A stretch of 64,000 bases of DNA from Oscillospiraceae bacterium (GCA_009782405.1 WRJC01000002.1:1-64000), one strand, 5' to 3'; counted from the stretch's first letter, positions 16,794 through 26,031 are shown. Numbers and translations: made by a program. The notes: generated from the letters alone by a model not told the origin.

Positions 16794-17957
16794 TCAAATC
16801 TTGCTCGCGGAACTCAAAAACTTATTATATTCATCGTTTTCAAGCTCGATAACCGTCACCGAATTGTTTCGCTTTTTGAAGATCGCAATGCCGTCGTCTA
16901 TATGGTTGTCCACATATGGGGTTATCACAAATATTTCCGCATTGCAAATATCGCCCCTCGCCCCTTTTTCCAATAGCGCCGAAAAAGATATTCCGCATTT
17001 AATCTGGGCTTTCGCCATTTTTTTGAGCATTTCCTCGATGTTATGCAATCCGCCGACAATGGGAAAAGCGATGAATTTTTCGCCGCTGTCCAATCGGCAA
17101 TTCGCCGACAGGCCTATTCTATACCCCTTTTGCAGCGCTTTCCCGACAAATGAGGCGGCAAACGAAAACGCCTGTTCCATCAGGCCTTCATATATTTCGG
17201 TGGGAATGCCCGATATTTCAGGCGGCGCCTGGAAGTTGATATAAATCATGAAAATGCGGTCGGAGCAATGGTCCAATTTGTTCACTTTTATGTTTTGTAT
17301 TCCGGAAAACCCGCTTTTTGCCGTGGCTTTGAAATTGATCATGTTGAACGGGTCGCCGTTCGAATAATTTCTTGTGCCCGATATTGAAAACGGATCCTGC
17401 ACGACCATGCGGATTGCGGGCGTTTCGCCCTGCATGAAATTTGCCGGATATGAAAAGTGGGAAAATTCGATCGCTTTTGGGTAAACGTATAGTTCGGCTT
17501 CAAAGTTAAAATAAGTGGTTTTTTCCATTCCGACGCTTTTTGTGAAAATGCAGGCGGAATCCATTTTATAATGCCCCCTATGCGCGCAATTGACCTTGTG
17601 GCGGCGTTTTACCTGCATATACGGCATTAAATGAAACCTGCTCACAATTAGCTGCATGGCGGAATCGCTTTCAGCCCCGGCATAATCCGACAATTTCAAA
17701 CTATGGTATATGTACGATTCGACATCGACAAAAAACAGCGGCAATATACTGTTGTTGTATATAGTTTCGGTGATTACGATATCTTCGCCTTCGAATGCCC
17801 CCTGCACCGAAAATTCCCTTTTGTACCTCAGTTTCTTTATGAGCTTTATCTTGATGTTGTAGTATGAAACATATATGAAAGAGATCGCAGCCAAAAAAAA
17901 CAAAACCGCTACGACAAAAGGGTAAATTTCAACCAGCAAATTAAACAAAAAACCCAT
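16794..17957 (-). CDS. DUF58 domain protein
   Basis: This 387-residue protein has an N-terminal pair of hydrophobic segments (about 5-35) and an extracellular-type beta domain. The DUF58 signature follows: the FSISGTRNYSNGDPFNMINFKATAKSG region (about 190-215), where most relatives have a R-x-Y-x-x-GD-x-x-x-x-I-x-W pattern. The usual Trp is replaced by Phe here. DUF58 proteins carry a degenerate von Willebrand A-like fold and are the standard partners of MoxR ATPases. It lies 18 bp after moxR and 23 bp before the DUF4129-like gene. The ribosome site AAGGAAG is rather distant from the ATG. Confidence 0.88.
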   Translation of the reverse strand: MGFLFNLLVEIYPFVVAVLFFLAAISFIYVSYYNIKIKLIKKLRYKREFSVQGAFEGEDIVITETIYNNSILPLFFVDVESYIYHSLKLSDYAGAESDSAMQLIVSRFHLMPYMQVKRRHKVNCAHRGHYKMDSACIFTKSVGMEKTTYFNFEAELYVYPKAIEFSHFSYPANFMQGETPAIRMVVQDPFSISGTRNYSNGDPFNMINFKATAKSGFSGIQNIKVNKLDHCSDRIFMIYINFQAPPEISGIPTEIYEGLMEQAFSFAASFVGKALQKGYRIGLSANCRLDSGEKFIAFPIVGGLHNIEEMLKKMAKAQIKCGISFSALLEKGARGDICNAEIFVITPYVDNHIDDGIAIFKKRNNSVTVIELENDEYNKFLSSASKI

Positions 17958-17975
17958 AATCCGCTTTTCTTCCTT

Positions 17976-18932
17976 CTACAGTCTGTATTTGCCAAAATCC
18001 TCCGTGGGGACGGGGATGCTTTCAATTATTTCCTCTATTATCCCGGTTTCCGCGTTTTTTTTCATGCTCGCGGATGTTTTCAATATGAGCCTGTGCGCCA
18101 AAACAGGCACTGCCGCTTCCTTTATTTCGTCGGGTGTCACATAAGCCCTGTTGTTTGCGGCCGCCAGGCCTTTCGCCACTTTGAGCAGCGCAAGGCACCC
18201 TCTGGGGCTTGCCCCGAGTATGACGTCCGGGTTTTTTCGGGTCGCCTCCGCTATCGAAGTTATATAACCGTATAGATCCTTATGGACATATATCCCGTTT
18301 ATTTCGTTTTGCGCATTCACAATATCTTCTTTTGATATTGCCGCTTTCAGCGTTTGGATGGGATTTGCGCGGTCGAACCTGTCGAGAATGCCGATATTTT
18401 CTTCATATGTCGGGTATCCCATTTCGATTTTTACCAAGAATCTGTCCAGCTGGGCTTCGGGCAATGGGAATACTCCCATATTTTCGATTGGGTTTTGAGT
18501 GGCTATCACCATAAAAGGCAAAGGCAGTTTATGGGTTTTTGCCTCGATGGTGACTTGATGTTCTTCCATGCATTCGAGCAAACCGGATTGCGTTTTCGGC
18601 GTCGCCCTGTTTATTTCGTCGGCTAACACGATATTTGAAAATACCGGACCCGGTATGAATTCAAATTCGGATTTTTTCATGTTGAAATATTCGATTCCGA
18701 TTATGTCGGAGAGAAGCAGGTCAGGAGTGAATTGTATGCGTTTGAATGCGCAACCCGTAGATATGGCAAACGATTTTGCGATCATGGTTTTGCCCGAACC
18801 GGGCACGTCTTCTATCAGCACATGGCCGTTGCACAAAAGCGCGATTATGATATAGTCCATTATTTTATCTTTCCCGACGATGACTTTCGCTATATTTCCC
18901 TTTATTGCGGTTATCAATTCATAAGCGTTCAT
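17976..18932 (-). CDS. MoxR-family AAA ATPase
   Basis: This 318-residue protein shows GKDKIMDYIIIALLCNGHVLIEDVPGSGKT with Walker A near 44, Walker B VLADEINRATPKTQ, sensor-1 ATQNP, and ASPRGCLALLKVA in the lid. MoxR ATPases act as chaperones that mature metal- or VWA-domain protein complexes. It begins 12 bp after ligA, whose final codons provide the ribosome site, and is followed by its DUF58 partner. No core transglutaminase gene of the usual cluster follows; a transglutaminase-like domain occurs only in the separate surface protein at 23787-25961. Confidence 0.95.
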   Translation of the reverse strand: MNAYELITAIKGNIAKVIVGKDKIMDYIIIALLCNGHVLIEDVPGSGKTMIAKSFAISTGCAFKRIQFTPDLLLSDIIGIEYFNMKKSEFEFIPGPVFSNIVLADEINRATPKTQSGLLECMEEHQVTIEAKTHKLPLPFMVIATQNPIENMGVFPLPEAQLDRFLVKIEMGYPTYEENIGILDRFDRANPIQTLKAAISKEDIVNAQNEINGIYVHKDLYGYITSIAEATRKNPDVILGASPRGCLALLKVAKGLAAANNRAYVTPDEIKEAAVPVLAHRLILKTSASMKKNAETGIIEEIIESIPVPTEDFGKYRL

Positions 18933-18944
18933 AATATGTTGTTT

Positions 18945-20996
18945 TCATCCTTTCAGCATAGTTTCAAATTCTTCCTCGCTTATCACCTTCACCCCGAGCG
19001 ATTCCGCCTTTTCGAGTTTGCTCCCCGCATTTTCGCCCGCCAGCAAATAATCCGTTTTCTTCGATACGCTCGAAACGGCTTCGCCGCCGTTTTTTGCTAT
19101 CAGCTTTTCTATTTCGTCGCGCTTGTATTTTGCGAGCGTTCCCGTCACCACGAATTTCATTTCTTTCAGTTTGTCGGATGAATTCGCCATTTCATCGTCG
19201 GTTTCGTTTATATGCGTTTTTACGCCGCAAGCGATAAATTGTTCAATATATCCGATGTTTCGCGGGTTGGAAAAATAATTCGCCACCATCTTGGCCGATT
19301 CGTCTCCTATGTCTTTTATTTGCTTCAGCTTTTCGATTGTTATCGGCTCGGGCGAATACAATTTTTCTATGTTTTTGTATTTTTCCGCGATTTGCGCGCT
19401 CGTCTTTTCGCCGATGTGCCTGATGCCCAAAGCGAAAAAGAATGCCGCAAGCCCCCTCGTTTTCGAGTTTTCGATCGCCTCGATCAAGTTTTGCGAACTT
19501 TTTTTGCCCATTCTCTCGATATTCGCGATTTCGTCGGTTTTGTCTTTTAAAGTATACAGATCGGCGGAACAAAATATGAGCTTTTTTTCGATGAGCTGGC
19601 TTACCACCGCCGGGCCGAGACCTTCTATGTTCATCGCGTTTTTCGAGGCGAAGTGGATTATGTTACGTTCGAGCTGCGCCGGGCACGCAGGGGCCGTGCA
19701 GCGCAGCGCCACGTCCCCCTCTTCGCCTCCGCTCACGGGGGAGCCGCATGAGGGGCAATTTGCAGGTGCTTCGAAATCGGTTTGGGTTCCGTCCCTTTTG
19801 TCAAACTCGACCGACAGAATCTCGGGTATTATCTCCCCTGCTTTGCGCACGTTTACCATGTCGCCTATTTTTATTTGTTTTTCGGCGATGAAATCCATAT
19901 TGTGCAGCGTGGCGCGGGCCACGACCGATCCCGCCAGTTTCACCGGTTCCAAAACCGCGTTTGGGGTCAAAACCCCCGTCCTGCCCACCTGGATTACGAT
20001 ATCCGTCAGTTTTGTGCTTTTTATTTCCGGCGGGTATTTGTACGCTATCGACCATTTCGGGGAATGCGCGGTTTCGCCGACCATGTCGCGCTTGGCCAAA
20101 TCGTTCAGCTTTAAAACAGCCCCGTCGATTTCAAAATTCAAATCGAAACGCCCCGCATCTATTTTTTCGATTTCCGCGATCATCTCGTCGGGCTCCGCGA
20201 ACGGTTTGTACAGCGGCGAAACTTTAAAGCCAAGCGACGCGAGATAATCCAAGGATTTTGAGTGTTCCGAAAACTTTTTTTCGATCCTGTCGGTTATTTC
20301 GCCTTCGATTTCGATCTGTTGTATGCCAAAGACGAATATGTCGAGTTTTCTCTTCGCGGTTTCGGACGGGTCGAGTTGTCGAAGCGAACCGGCGGCGGCG
20401 TTTCTCGGATTGGCCAAAAGAGGCAACCCATTTTTTTCTTTTTGCTCGTTTAAAAATCTGAACACGGAAATGGGCATGAACGCCTCGCCTCTCACTTCGA
20501 GGTATTTAGGATATTCGCCCGCCAATTCAAATGGTATCGATTTTATCGTTTTCAAGTTTTCGGTTATGTTTTCGCCCACGATCCCGTTTCCCCTCGTGGA
20601 TCCCCGCGCAAACATCCCGTTTTCGTATTCGAGCGAAACCGAAAGCCCGTCTATTTTGTACTCCATCAGATATTCTTGGTTTTCCCCGTCGAATATTTTG
20701 TTTGTCTTTTCGATGAAATCCAAAAGTTCATTTTTTGAATATGCATTGGACAGAGAGCTCATTTTGACTTTATGGGTGATTTTTTCGAATTTGTCGAGCG
20801 GTTTCCCCCCCACCCTCTTTGAGGGGGAATGGGGGCTGTCGAATTCGGGATATTCTTCTTCGAGCGCTATCAGTTCCCTTGCGAGCATATCGTATTCGAA
20901 ATCGGATATGAGGCTTTCGTCTTCATCGTGATACTTTTTCGAATAAAATTCGACCTGCTTCCTGAGTTCGTTTATTTTATTTTCCATATCGTCCAT
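18945..20996 (-). CDS. ligA: NAD-dependent DNA ligase
   Basis: This 683-residue protein shows the full LigA layout: the NMN-binding Ia domain (HSPSKRVGG), adenylation domain with nucleophile Lys114 in EYKIDGLS, the OB domain (IQVGRTGVLTPNA), a four-Cys zinc site (CPSC and CTAPAC), helix-hairpin-helix repeats, and a C-terminal BRCT domain (about 605-683). It seals nicks in replication and repair. The start MDDMENK at 20996 has AAGGAG upstream; MENK nine bases on is an alternative. It heads the run to moxR and obgE and is divergent from the dehydrogenase operon across a 105-bp shared promoter region. Confidence 0.97.
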   Translation of the reverse strand: MDDMENKINELRKQVEFYSKKYHDEDESLISDFEYDMLARELIALEEEYPEFDSPHSPSKRVGGKPLDKFEKITHKVKMSSLSNAYSKNELLDFIEKTNKIFDGENQEYLMEYKIDGLSVSLEYENGMFARGSTRGNGIVGENITENLKTIKSIPFELAGEYPKYLEVRGEAFMPISVFRFLNEQKEKNGLPLLANPRNAAAGSLRQLDPSETAKRKLDIFVFGIQQIEIEGEITDRIEKKFSEHSKSLDYLASLGFKVSPLYKPFAEPDEMIAEIEKIDAGRFDLNFEIDGAVLKLNDLAKRDMVGETAHSPKWSIAYKYPPEIKSTKLTDIVIQVGRTGVLTPNAVLEPVKLAGSVVARATLHNMDFIAEKQIKIGDMVNVRKAGEIIPEILSVEFDKRDGTQTDFEAPANCPSCGSPVSGGEEGDVALRCTAPACPAQLERNIIHFASKNAMNIEGLGPAVVSQLIEKKLIFCSADLYTLKDKTDEIANIERMGKKSSQNLIEAIENSKTRGLAAFFFALGIRHIGEKTSAQIAEKYKNIEKLYSPEPITIEKLKQIKDIGDESAKMVANYFSNPRNIGYIEQFIACGVKTHINETDDEMANSSDKLKEMKFVVTGTLAKYKRDEIEKLIAKNGGEAVSSVSKKTDYLLAGENAGSKLEKAESLGVKVISEEEFETMLKG

Positions 20997-21012
20997 AAAA
21001 CTAAAATTCTCC

Positions 21013-21041
21013 TTGAAATTTGTAAAAATACGTGCTATAAT
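21013..21041 (+). promoter_or_regulatory. Sigma-A promoter of the DUF3006-dehydrogenase operon
   Basis: TTGAAA (21013-21018), a 17-bp spacer ending TGC, then TATAAT (21036-21041), an extended -10. It overlaps the divergent ligA -10 region. Confidence 0.8.
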
Positions 21042-21042
21042 T

Positions 21043-21051
21043 ATTATATCA
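21043..21051 (-). promoter_or_regulatory. Extended -10 element of ligA
   Basis: Minus-strand TGATATAAT (21051-21043) is an extended -10. No convincing -35 is seen, which is acceptable for this class. Being 2 bp from the divergent -10, the two promoters should compete for polymerase. Confidence 0.55.
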
Positions 21052-21101
21052 TATTTTTGCGAAAATAAAAAGCGAAATTAAAAAGAAAGGTGAATTTTTA
21101 T

Positions 21102-22601
21102 ATGCGCCCCGCATTTTATACCATCGACAGGATCGAGGAAGGCGTCGCGGTGTTGTTCGATGAGAACGAAACAAAAAAAGAAATAAAAACCGAAGAGTTG
21201 CCAAAAAGCGCAAAAGAAGGCGACATTTTGAGCTTCGACGGAAAAACATATGCCATAGAAAAGGAAAAAACGGATCTCGCAAAAGTGGATCTCGGCGAGC
21301 GTTTGTCCAATTTGTTCAAAAAGGAGAAAAAACCTATGAAGACAAAAGCGGTCAGAATATACGGCGAAAACGATCTGCGCCTCGAGGAATTTGAACTCCC
21401 CGAAATGAAAGAGGACGAAATACTAGGCCATATCATTTCAAACACGATTTGCATGTCCTCCCATAAAGCGGCGATCCAGGGGGGAAAACATAAAAGAGTG
21501 CCCGATGACGTGGCGCAAAACCCGGTGATCATCGGCCACGAGTTCTGCGGCGAGATTGTCAAAGTGGGCAAAAAATGGGAGGGCAAATACAAAGCCGGCT
21601 CCAAATTTTCAGTCCAGCCCGCCATGAACTACAAGGGTTCGCTCGCCGCGCCCGGATACTCATATAGGTACATCGGCGGAAATGCCACATATGTCATAAT
21701 CCCGCAGGAAGTGATGGAAACGAACTGCCTTCTCGAATACAGCGGCGATGCTTTCTATTTCGGCTCGCTCGCAGAACCCATGTCGTGCATAGTCGGGGCC
21801 TGCCACGCCAACTACCACCATGCCGCGCCCGGGGTTTATGTCCACAACATGGGCATAGCCGAAGGCGGAAACTGCGCGTATCTCGGGGCCGCAGGGCCCA
21901 TGGGGCTCGGCGCGATCGACTATGCCGTGCACTGCGAAAGGAAACCGGGAAAGATAGCAGTGATCGATATCGACCAGTCCCGCCTCGACAGGGCGGCTTC
22001 GATCGTGACGGTCGAGGAAGCGAAAAAGAACGGCGTCGAGCTTGTGTATCTGAATACTTCGGGCTATGAAAAACCCGAAGAGCCTCTGCTGGCGCTGACC
22101 GGAAACAAAGGGTATGACGACGTGTTCGTGTATTATCCCTCCAAGCAACTTGTCGAGACGGGCGATAAAATACTCGCCAGGGACGGCTGCCTGAACTTTT
22201 TCGCCGGGCCCACCGATCCAAATTTTTCAGCCGAATTCAATTTCTACAACGTGCACTACGCCTCCACCCACATAGTCGGCACAAGCGGCGGGAACACCGA
22301 CGACATGGTCGAATCGCTTGAAATGATGGGATCCGGCAAAATCGACCCCTCGATGATGATAACGCACGTTGGCGGGCTCGATGCGGCCGCGGGGACGATA
22401 TTGAACCTGCCGAATATACGCGCGGGGAAAATGCTGATCTACACGAATATAAAAATGCCGCTTTGCGCGATCACAGATTTCGAAAAGCTGGGCAAAACCG
22501 ACCCGGTATTCGCGGAGCTGGGCAAAATAACAAAGGCGAACAACGGAATATGGTGCCACGAAGCCGAAAAATACCTGCTTGAAAACGCGGAGGCGATATG
22601 A
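21102..22601 (+). CDS. DUF3006 domain fused in frame to zinc-type polyol/sugar-phosphate dehydrogenase
   Basis: The 499-residue frame is read from ATG 21102 (GAAAGG upstream; a GTG at 21090 is also in frame). Residues 1-78 match the small DUF3006 protein, with YTIDRIEEGVAVLFDEN and EGDILSFDGKTYAIEKE. The rest is a medium-chain dehydrogenase: catalytic zinc ligands in ICMSS and GHEFCGE, a Rossmann motif GAAGPMGLGAIDYA, and Asp in AVIDID. It resembles L-sorbose-1-phosphate reductase-type enzymes. At the junction, Met at base 21336 is preceded by AAGGAG at nine bases, so a separate 421-residue dehydrogenase may also be made by internal initiation. It overlaps the mannitol-phosphate dehydrogenase gene by 4 bp. 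Confidence 0.88.
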   Translation: MRPAFYTIDRIEEGVAVLFDENETKKEIKTEELPKSAKEGDILSFDGKTYAIEKEKTDLAKVDLGERLSNLFKKEKKPMKTKAVRIYGENDLRLEEFELPEMKEDEILGHIISNTICMSSHKAAIQGGKHKRVPDDVAQNPVIIGHEFCGEIVKVGKKWEGKYKAGSKFSVQPAMNYKGSLAAPGYSYRYIGGNATYVIIPQEVMETNCLLEYSGDAFYFGSLAEPMSCIVGACHANYHHAAPGVYVHNMGIAEGGNCAYLGAAGPMGLGAIDYAVHCERKPGKIAVIDIDQSRLDRAASIVTVEEAKKNGVELVYLNTSGYEKPEEPLLALTGNKGYDDVFVYYPSKQLVETGDKILARDGCLNFFAGPTDPNFSAEFNFYNVHYASTHIVGTSGGNTDDMVESLEMMGSGKIDPSMMITHVGGLDAAAGTILNLPNIRAGKMLIYTNIKMPLCAITDFEKLGKTDPVFAELGKITKANNGIWCHEAEKYLLENAEAI

Positions 22602-23782
22602 TGAAAAAAGCGGTGATATACGGGGCGGGAAACATCGGGCGCGGTTTTATCGGGCAACTTTTTTTCGAAAGCGGCTATGAAACCGCATTTATCGACGTAA
22701 ACAAAGAGCTGGTAAACCTGCTAAACGAAAAAAGGGAGTACCCCATCAGATTCGTGGACAACAATTCCACAAGCGAAATCATCATAAAAAACATACGGGG
22801 CATCGACGGATCGCCCGAAAATATGCTTGAAGTCGCAGATGCCATATCGAAAGCCGACATAATGGCCACCGCCGTGGGGGTCAACATACTCAAATTCATC
22901 GCAAAGCCCCTCGCCGGCGGGATAAACAAAAGGTTTGCGGACAAAAATTTCGCTCCGCTAAATATAATCCTGTGCGAAAACATGATCAAAGCGGGCAAAT
23001 ATGTGCGCGAAATGGTTTTTGAACACATAGCAGAAAATCACAAAGATTTATATTGCGAAAAGATCGGCATCTCCGAAGCTTCGGTGGGGCGGATGGTGCC
23101 AATCCAGACAGAACAGATGAAAAACGGCGATCCTCTCAGGATCGTCACCGAAAATTACAAAAAACTGTATGCGGACAAAGAGGCGTTTAAAGGAAAAATA
23201 CCGGAAATCGAAAATATCATAGTTTATTCGCCTTTCGAATATTACATCGAACGCAAGCTGTATGTACACAACATGGCCCATGCGGCCTGCGCGTACCTCG
23301 GAAACATCGCCGGATGCGAATATATATGGCAGGCGATAGAAAACCCCTGCATAAAAAAAGCCACAGCGAATGCGATGCGCCTTGCGGCGACGGCGTTAAA
23401 ACAAATCTACGGGGAATTTGATTTCGGCTATGTAGACGAGTTGATTCCAAGGCTCGCCAACAAAGCGCTGGGCGATACTGTGGCCCGCGTGGGAGCCGAT
23501 TTGAAGCGCAAGCTTTCCCCGGGTGACAGAATTTTCGGAGCCTATAAAATCTGCGTCGAACAAAATCTTCCCGTAGGGGTTTTTTGTCTTGCCATAGCCG
23601 CAGCCGCGAATTTCAAGGGCGACAAACTGAGCGGCCAAAACGCGGAGTACATGCTAAAAGAAGCCGGTTCATACGAAATCCTCGCAAAGTGCCCCGGAGA
23701 TTTCGCGCTCGTCAAAAATTTGGACAGCGCGATAAAATCCGGGGCGCAAATAAAAGAATTATGCGAAATGATTCAAATGTGA
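22598..23782 (+). CDS. mtlD: Mannitol-1-phosphate 5-dehydrogenase homologue
   Basis: This 394-residue protein begins with the MtlD signature AVIYGAGNIGRGFIGQLF (NAD-binding Rossmann). The polyol dehydrogenase C-terminal domain contains KLYVHNMAHAACAYLG near 220-235, where Lys and Asn/His are the expected catalytic residues. MtlD oxidises mannitol 1-phosphate to fructose 6-phosphate. No mannitol PTS gene is in the window, so it may act on another polyol phosphate made by the coupled dehydrogenase. Start is ATG 22598 or the adjacent ATG 22601, both with GCGGAGG; the overlap ATGATGA couples it to the gene before. It ends 4 bp from the convergent SLH gene. Confidence 0.88.
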   Translation: MMKKAVIYGAGNIGRGFIGQLFFESGYETAFIDVNKELVNLLNEKREYPIRFVDNNSTSEIIIKNIRGIDGSPENMLEVADAISKADIMATAVGVNILKFIAKPLAGGINKRFADKNFAPLNIILCENMIKAGKYVREMVFEHIAENHKDLYCEKIGISEASVGRMVPIQTEQMKNGDPLRIVTENYKKLYADKEAFKGKIPEIENIIVYSPFEYYIERKLYVHNMAHAACAYLGNIAGCEYIWQAIENPCIKKATANAMRLAATALKQIYGEFDFGYVDELIPRLANKALGDTVARVGADLKRKLSPGDRIFGAYKICVEQNLPVGVFCLAIAAAANFKGDKLSGQNAEYMLKEAGSYEILAKCPGDFALVKNLDSAIKSGAQIKELCEMIQM

Positions 23783-23786
23783 GCGA

Positions 23787-25961
23787 TCATCCGATTCTGT
23801 CGAAAGTCATTATGCTCTGCTGCCGCGTGTAGGTTTCTTTGGGGCTGAATTTGTTGTCGCCCGTTCCGAGCATGATCCAATATTCGTAGCAAAAATTTAT
23901 GCCTTCGATCGCCCAAGCGTCCGCCGTTTGCAAATCTGCGAACCCCGAGTCCGGCGCATCGCTTATGTCAACTCCGAACAGTTCGCACAGCCTTGCCAAC
24001 ATGGTGGCGGCCTGTTGGCGGTCGATCATGCCGTTGGGCGTGAATTTGCCGTCTCCCGTGCCGTTGGTGATGCCTAAAATATAAGCGATCAAAATGTATT
24101 GGTCGTTCGTATCCGTAAACATGACATCTTCGCGGGTCACACCGAATTCTTTTAAAATATCATCCACGAATTCGACGAAAATTTCTTCCACGGTCATTTC
24201 CAGCCAATACTCCACGAACATCACCGTCATGCGGCAAAATTCGGCGCGGGTGATGATTTTCGTGTAGTCGCCCTGTATTTCTTTGGGGACAATGCCTTTG
24301 TCTATTGCGCTCCTGATGCTCTCGCGGGCCCATTCGTCGGCAGTAGCGAGGCTGGGATCAAGGAGAGGGTCGTCATCGTCATCTTTGGGATCGTCGGGCT
24401 CGATGATGGGATCATCGTCGTCATCGTCATCTTTGGGATCGTCGGGCTCGATGATGGGATCATCGTCGTCATCGTCGTCTTTGGGGTCGTCGGGGATGAT
24501 GGGGTCATCGTCGTCATCTACGGAGTCGTCGCCCGCGAGCGAATCGATGAATTTTATTTTGTTGTCTTTCGCATATTTTTCGGCATATGAACCTTTTTTG
24601 CCGTATATGGCGGCGAGATTGCCGCATTTCAAAAACGCATAGTCTCCGATGGAAGTGACGCTATCGGGTATCGTTATGCTTTTTAAACTTTCGCATTGAT
24701 AAAATGCTGCATATCCAATGGAAACGACGGTGTTTGGAATCGTTACGCTTTCTAAGTTTTCGCATTTCCAAAACATATAATCTCCAATGGAATCGACTCC
24801 GCTCGGCCAATTTATGCTGGTTAAGCCGCATTGGTCAAATGCTGCGTTTCCGATGGAAACAAGGCTGTCGGGCATCGTTATTTCAGTTAGGCTCGTGCAG
24901 CCGGTAAATGCTCCATTTCCAATGGAAACAAGGCTGTCGGGCATTTTTATTTTAGTCAGGCTCGTGCAGCCATCGAATGCGTACGGCCCGATGGAAACAA
25001 GGCTGTCGGGCATCGTTATTTCAGTTAGGCTCGTGCAGCCGGTGAATGTTCCGATTCCAATGGAAACAAGGCTTTTCGGCCATTTTATATTTGTCAATGC
25101 TTCGCATTCATTAAATGCCTTATTGCCGATGGAAGTGACGTTATCGGATATCGTTATGTTAGCCAAGCTTCTGCATTGATAAAACGCAAAGTCCCCGATG
25201 AAAGTGACGCAATCCGGCACGGTCATTCTTTTCAGGCTTTTCAAATCGTACAAATATAAGACGATATCTCTTGAGCCGATGTTGACGCCGGCTGTATCTA
25301 TGTAGTCGTCATATTTATGGTCGCGGGAAAATTCTTCCATGGATATGTCAAAATATTTGTCTCTGTTTATGCCTTTTTTGTATATGCCCTTTTCATATTT
25401 ATTTCCGCTGTTCCAGGTCGTATCGATGATCATCCATCTGCCGTCGACATACGCTTCAGTCCAGGCGTGCCTCCCGCCGCTTTTTGCGGTGCCGCTGATA
25501 TATTTGGCGGGAATGCCGACGCAGCGCAGCATCGCCACGGTCACATTCGTGTAACCGGCGCACACGTTGCGTTTTGTCTCCAAAGTGGTCAGAATCGAAT
25601 AGGAGTATTCGGGATCGTATTCTTCTTTTATATACTCCAGTTTGTCATAATCATAGTAAATGTTTTTTGCGACCCAGTCATTTATGGCTTTCGCCTTTTC
25701 ATAGTTGTTTTTGGCATTTGCCGTGACAAGGCTCGCCAAGTCGGCAACTTCTTTTTCATAGCCGGTTATATTGCTTAATCTCAAGGGAAATGTGTAAAAA
25801 TCAAGAGATGCCGCATCTGTCGGATTGGAGTTGAATACCTTCAGGTTATTTTCAAGGATTTCATCATAGTCCCAATCCTGCGCCGAAACGATGATAGTCG
25901 GCGGGAGGATGGCCAGCAGCATAAAAAACGCCAGAGCCAGGCTTAAAAATTTTTTGCTCAT
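23787..25961 (-). CDS. S-layer-anchored transglutaminase-like / leucine-rich-repeat surface protein
   Basis: This 724-residue protein has a signal peptide (1-27). A transglutaminase-like domain follows (about 80-200) with the triad Cys in NVCAGYT, His in GGRHAWTE and Asp in IIDTTW. BspA-type LRR_5 repeats (about 240-475) come in 23-residue units. A spacer of DDPKDDDDDDDPIIEP repeats (about 480-530) leads to three S-layer homology motifs (about 540-724), which bind secondary wall polymer. It is thus an external wall-bound protein, possibly a protease or crosslinker. The central LRR units and the acidic spacer are near-identical DNA repeats, so length variation between strains is likely. Confidence 0.92.
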   Translation of the reverse strand: MSKKFLSLALAFFMLLAILPPTIIVSAQDWDYDEILENNLKVFNSNPTDAASLDFYTFPLRLSNITGYEKEVADLASLVTANAKNNYEKAKAINDWVAKNIYYDYDKLEYIKEEYDPEYSYSILTTLETKRNVCAGYTNVTVAMLRCVGIPAKYISGTAKSGGRHAWTEAYVDGRWMIIDTTWNSGNKYEKGIYKKGINRDKYFDISMEEFSRDHKYDDYIDTAGVNIGSRDIVLYLYDLKSLKRMTVPDCVTFIGDFAFYQCRSLANITISDNVTSIGNKAFNECEALTNIKWPKSLVSIGIGTFTGCTSLTEITMPDSLVSIGPYAFDGCTSLTKIKMPDSLVSIGNGAFTGCTSLTEITMPDSLVSIGNAAFDQCGLTSINWPSGVDSIGDYMFWKCENLESVTIPNTVVSIGYAAFYQCESLKSITIPDSVTSIGDYAFLKCGNLAAIYGKKGSYAEKYAKDNKIKFIDSLAGDDSVDDDDDPIIPDDPKDDDDDDDPIIEPDDPKDDDDDDDPIIEPDDPKDDDDDPLLDPSLATADEWARESIRSAIDKGIVPKEIQGDYTKIITRAEFCRMTVMFVEYWLEMTVEEIFVEFVDDILKEFGVTREDVMFTDTNDQYILIAYILGITNGTGDGKFTPNGMIDRQQAATMLARLCELFGVDISDAPDSGFADLQTADAWAIEGINFCYEYWIMLGTGDNKFSPKETYTRQQSIMTFDRIG
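24366..24520 (-). repeat. Acidic-spacer tandem DNA repeats
   Basis: About three near-identical 48-bp units encode a 16-residue Asp/Pro-rich unit between the LRR and SLH parts of the surface protein. They are dominated by ATCGTCGTC-type triplets. Confidence 0.8.
24648..25224 (-). repeat. Tandem 69-bp LRR_5 coding units
   Basis: Roughly eight 69-bp units encode 23-residue repeats. The units starting near 24859, 24928 and 24997 are nearly identical (shared core GGAAACAAGGCTGTCGGGCAT), far closer than protein-level selection needs, which suggests recent duplication or gene conversion. Confidence 0.8.
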
Positions 25962-25991
25962 AAAAAACCCCTCATTTCAAAAATACGATTC

Positions 25992-26031
25992 CGCGGGTTC
26001 GACCAAATAGTTTTTATCCGCCGAACCCGCG
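25992..26031. other. Hairpin between oxidoreductase and surface-protein genes
   Basis: CGCGGGTTCG (25992-26001) and CGAACCCGCG (26022-26031) form a perfect 10-bp stem. The T run (TTTTTTG) follows on the plus strand, whereas both flanking genes are on the minus strand. It may still end the oxidoreductase transcript weakly, or terminate antisense transcription. Confidence 0.55.

Noticed and set aside
20806..20840. Palindrome CCCCCA...TGGGGG inside ligA
   Set aside because: It encodes the conserved HSPSKRVGG motif in perfect register with other ligases, so no insertion is needed to explain it.
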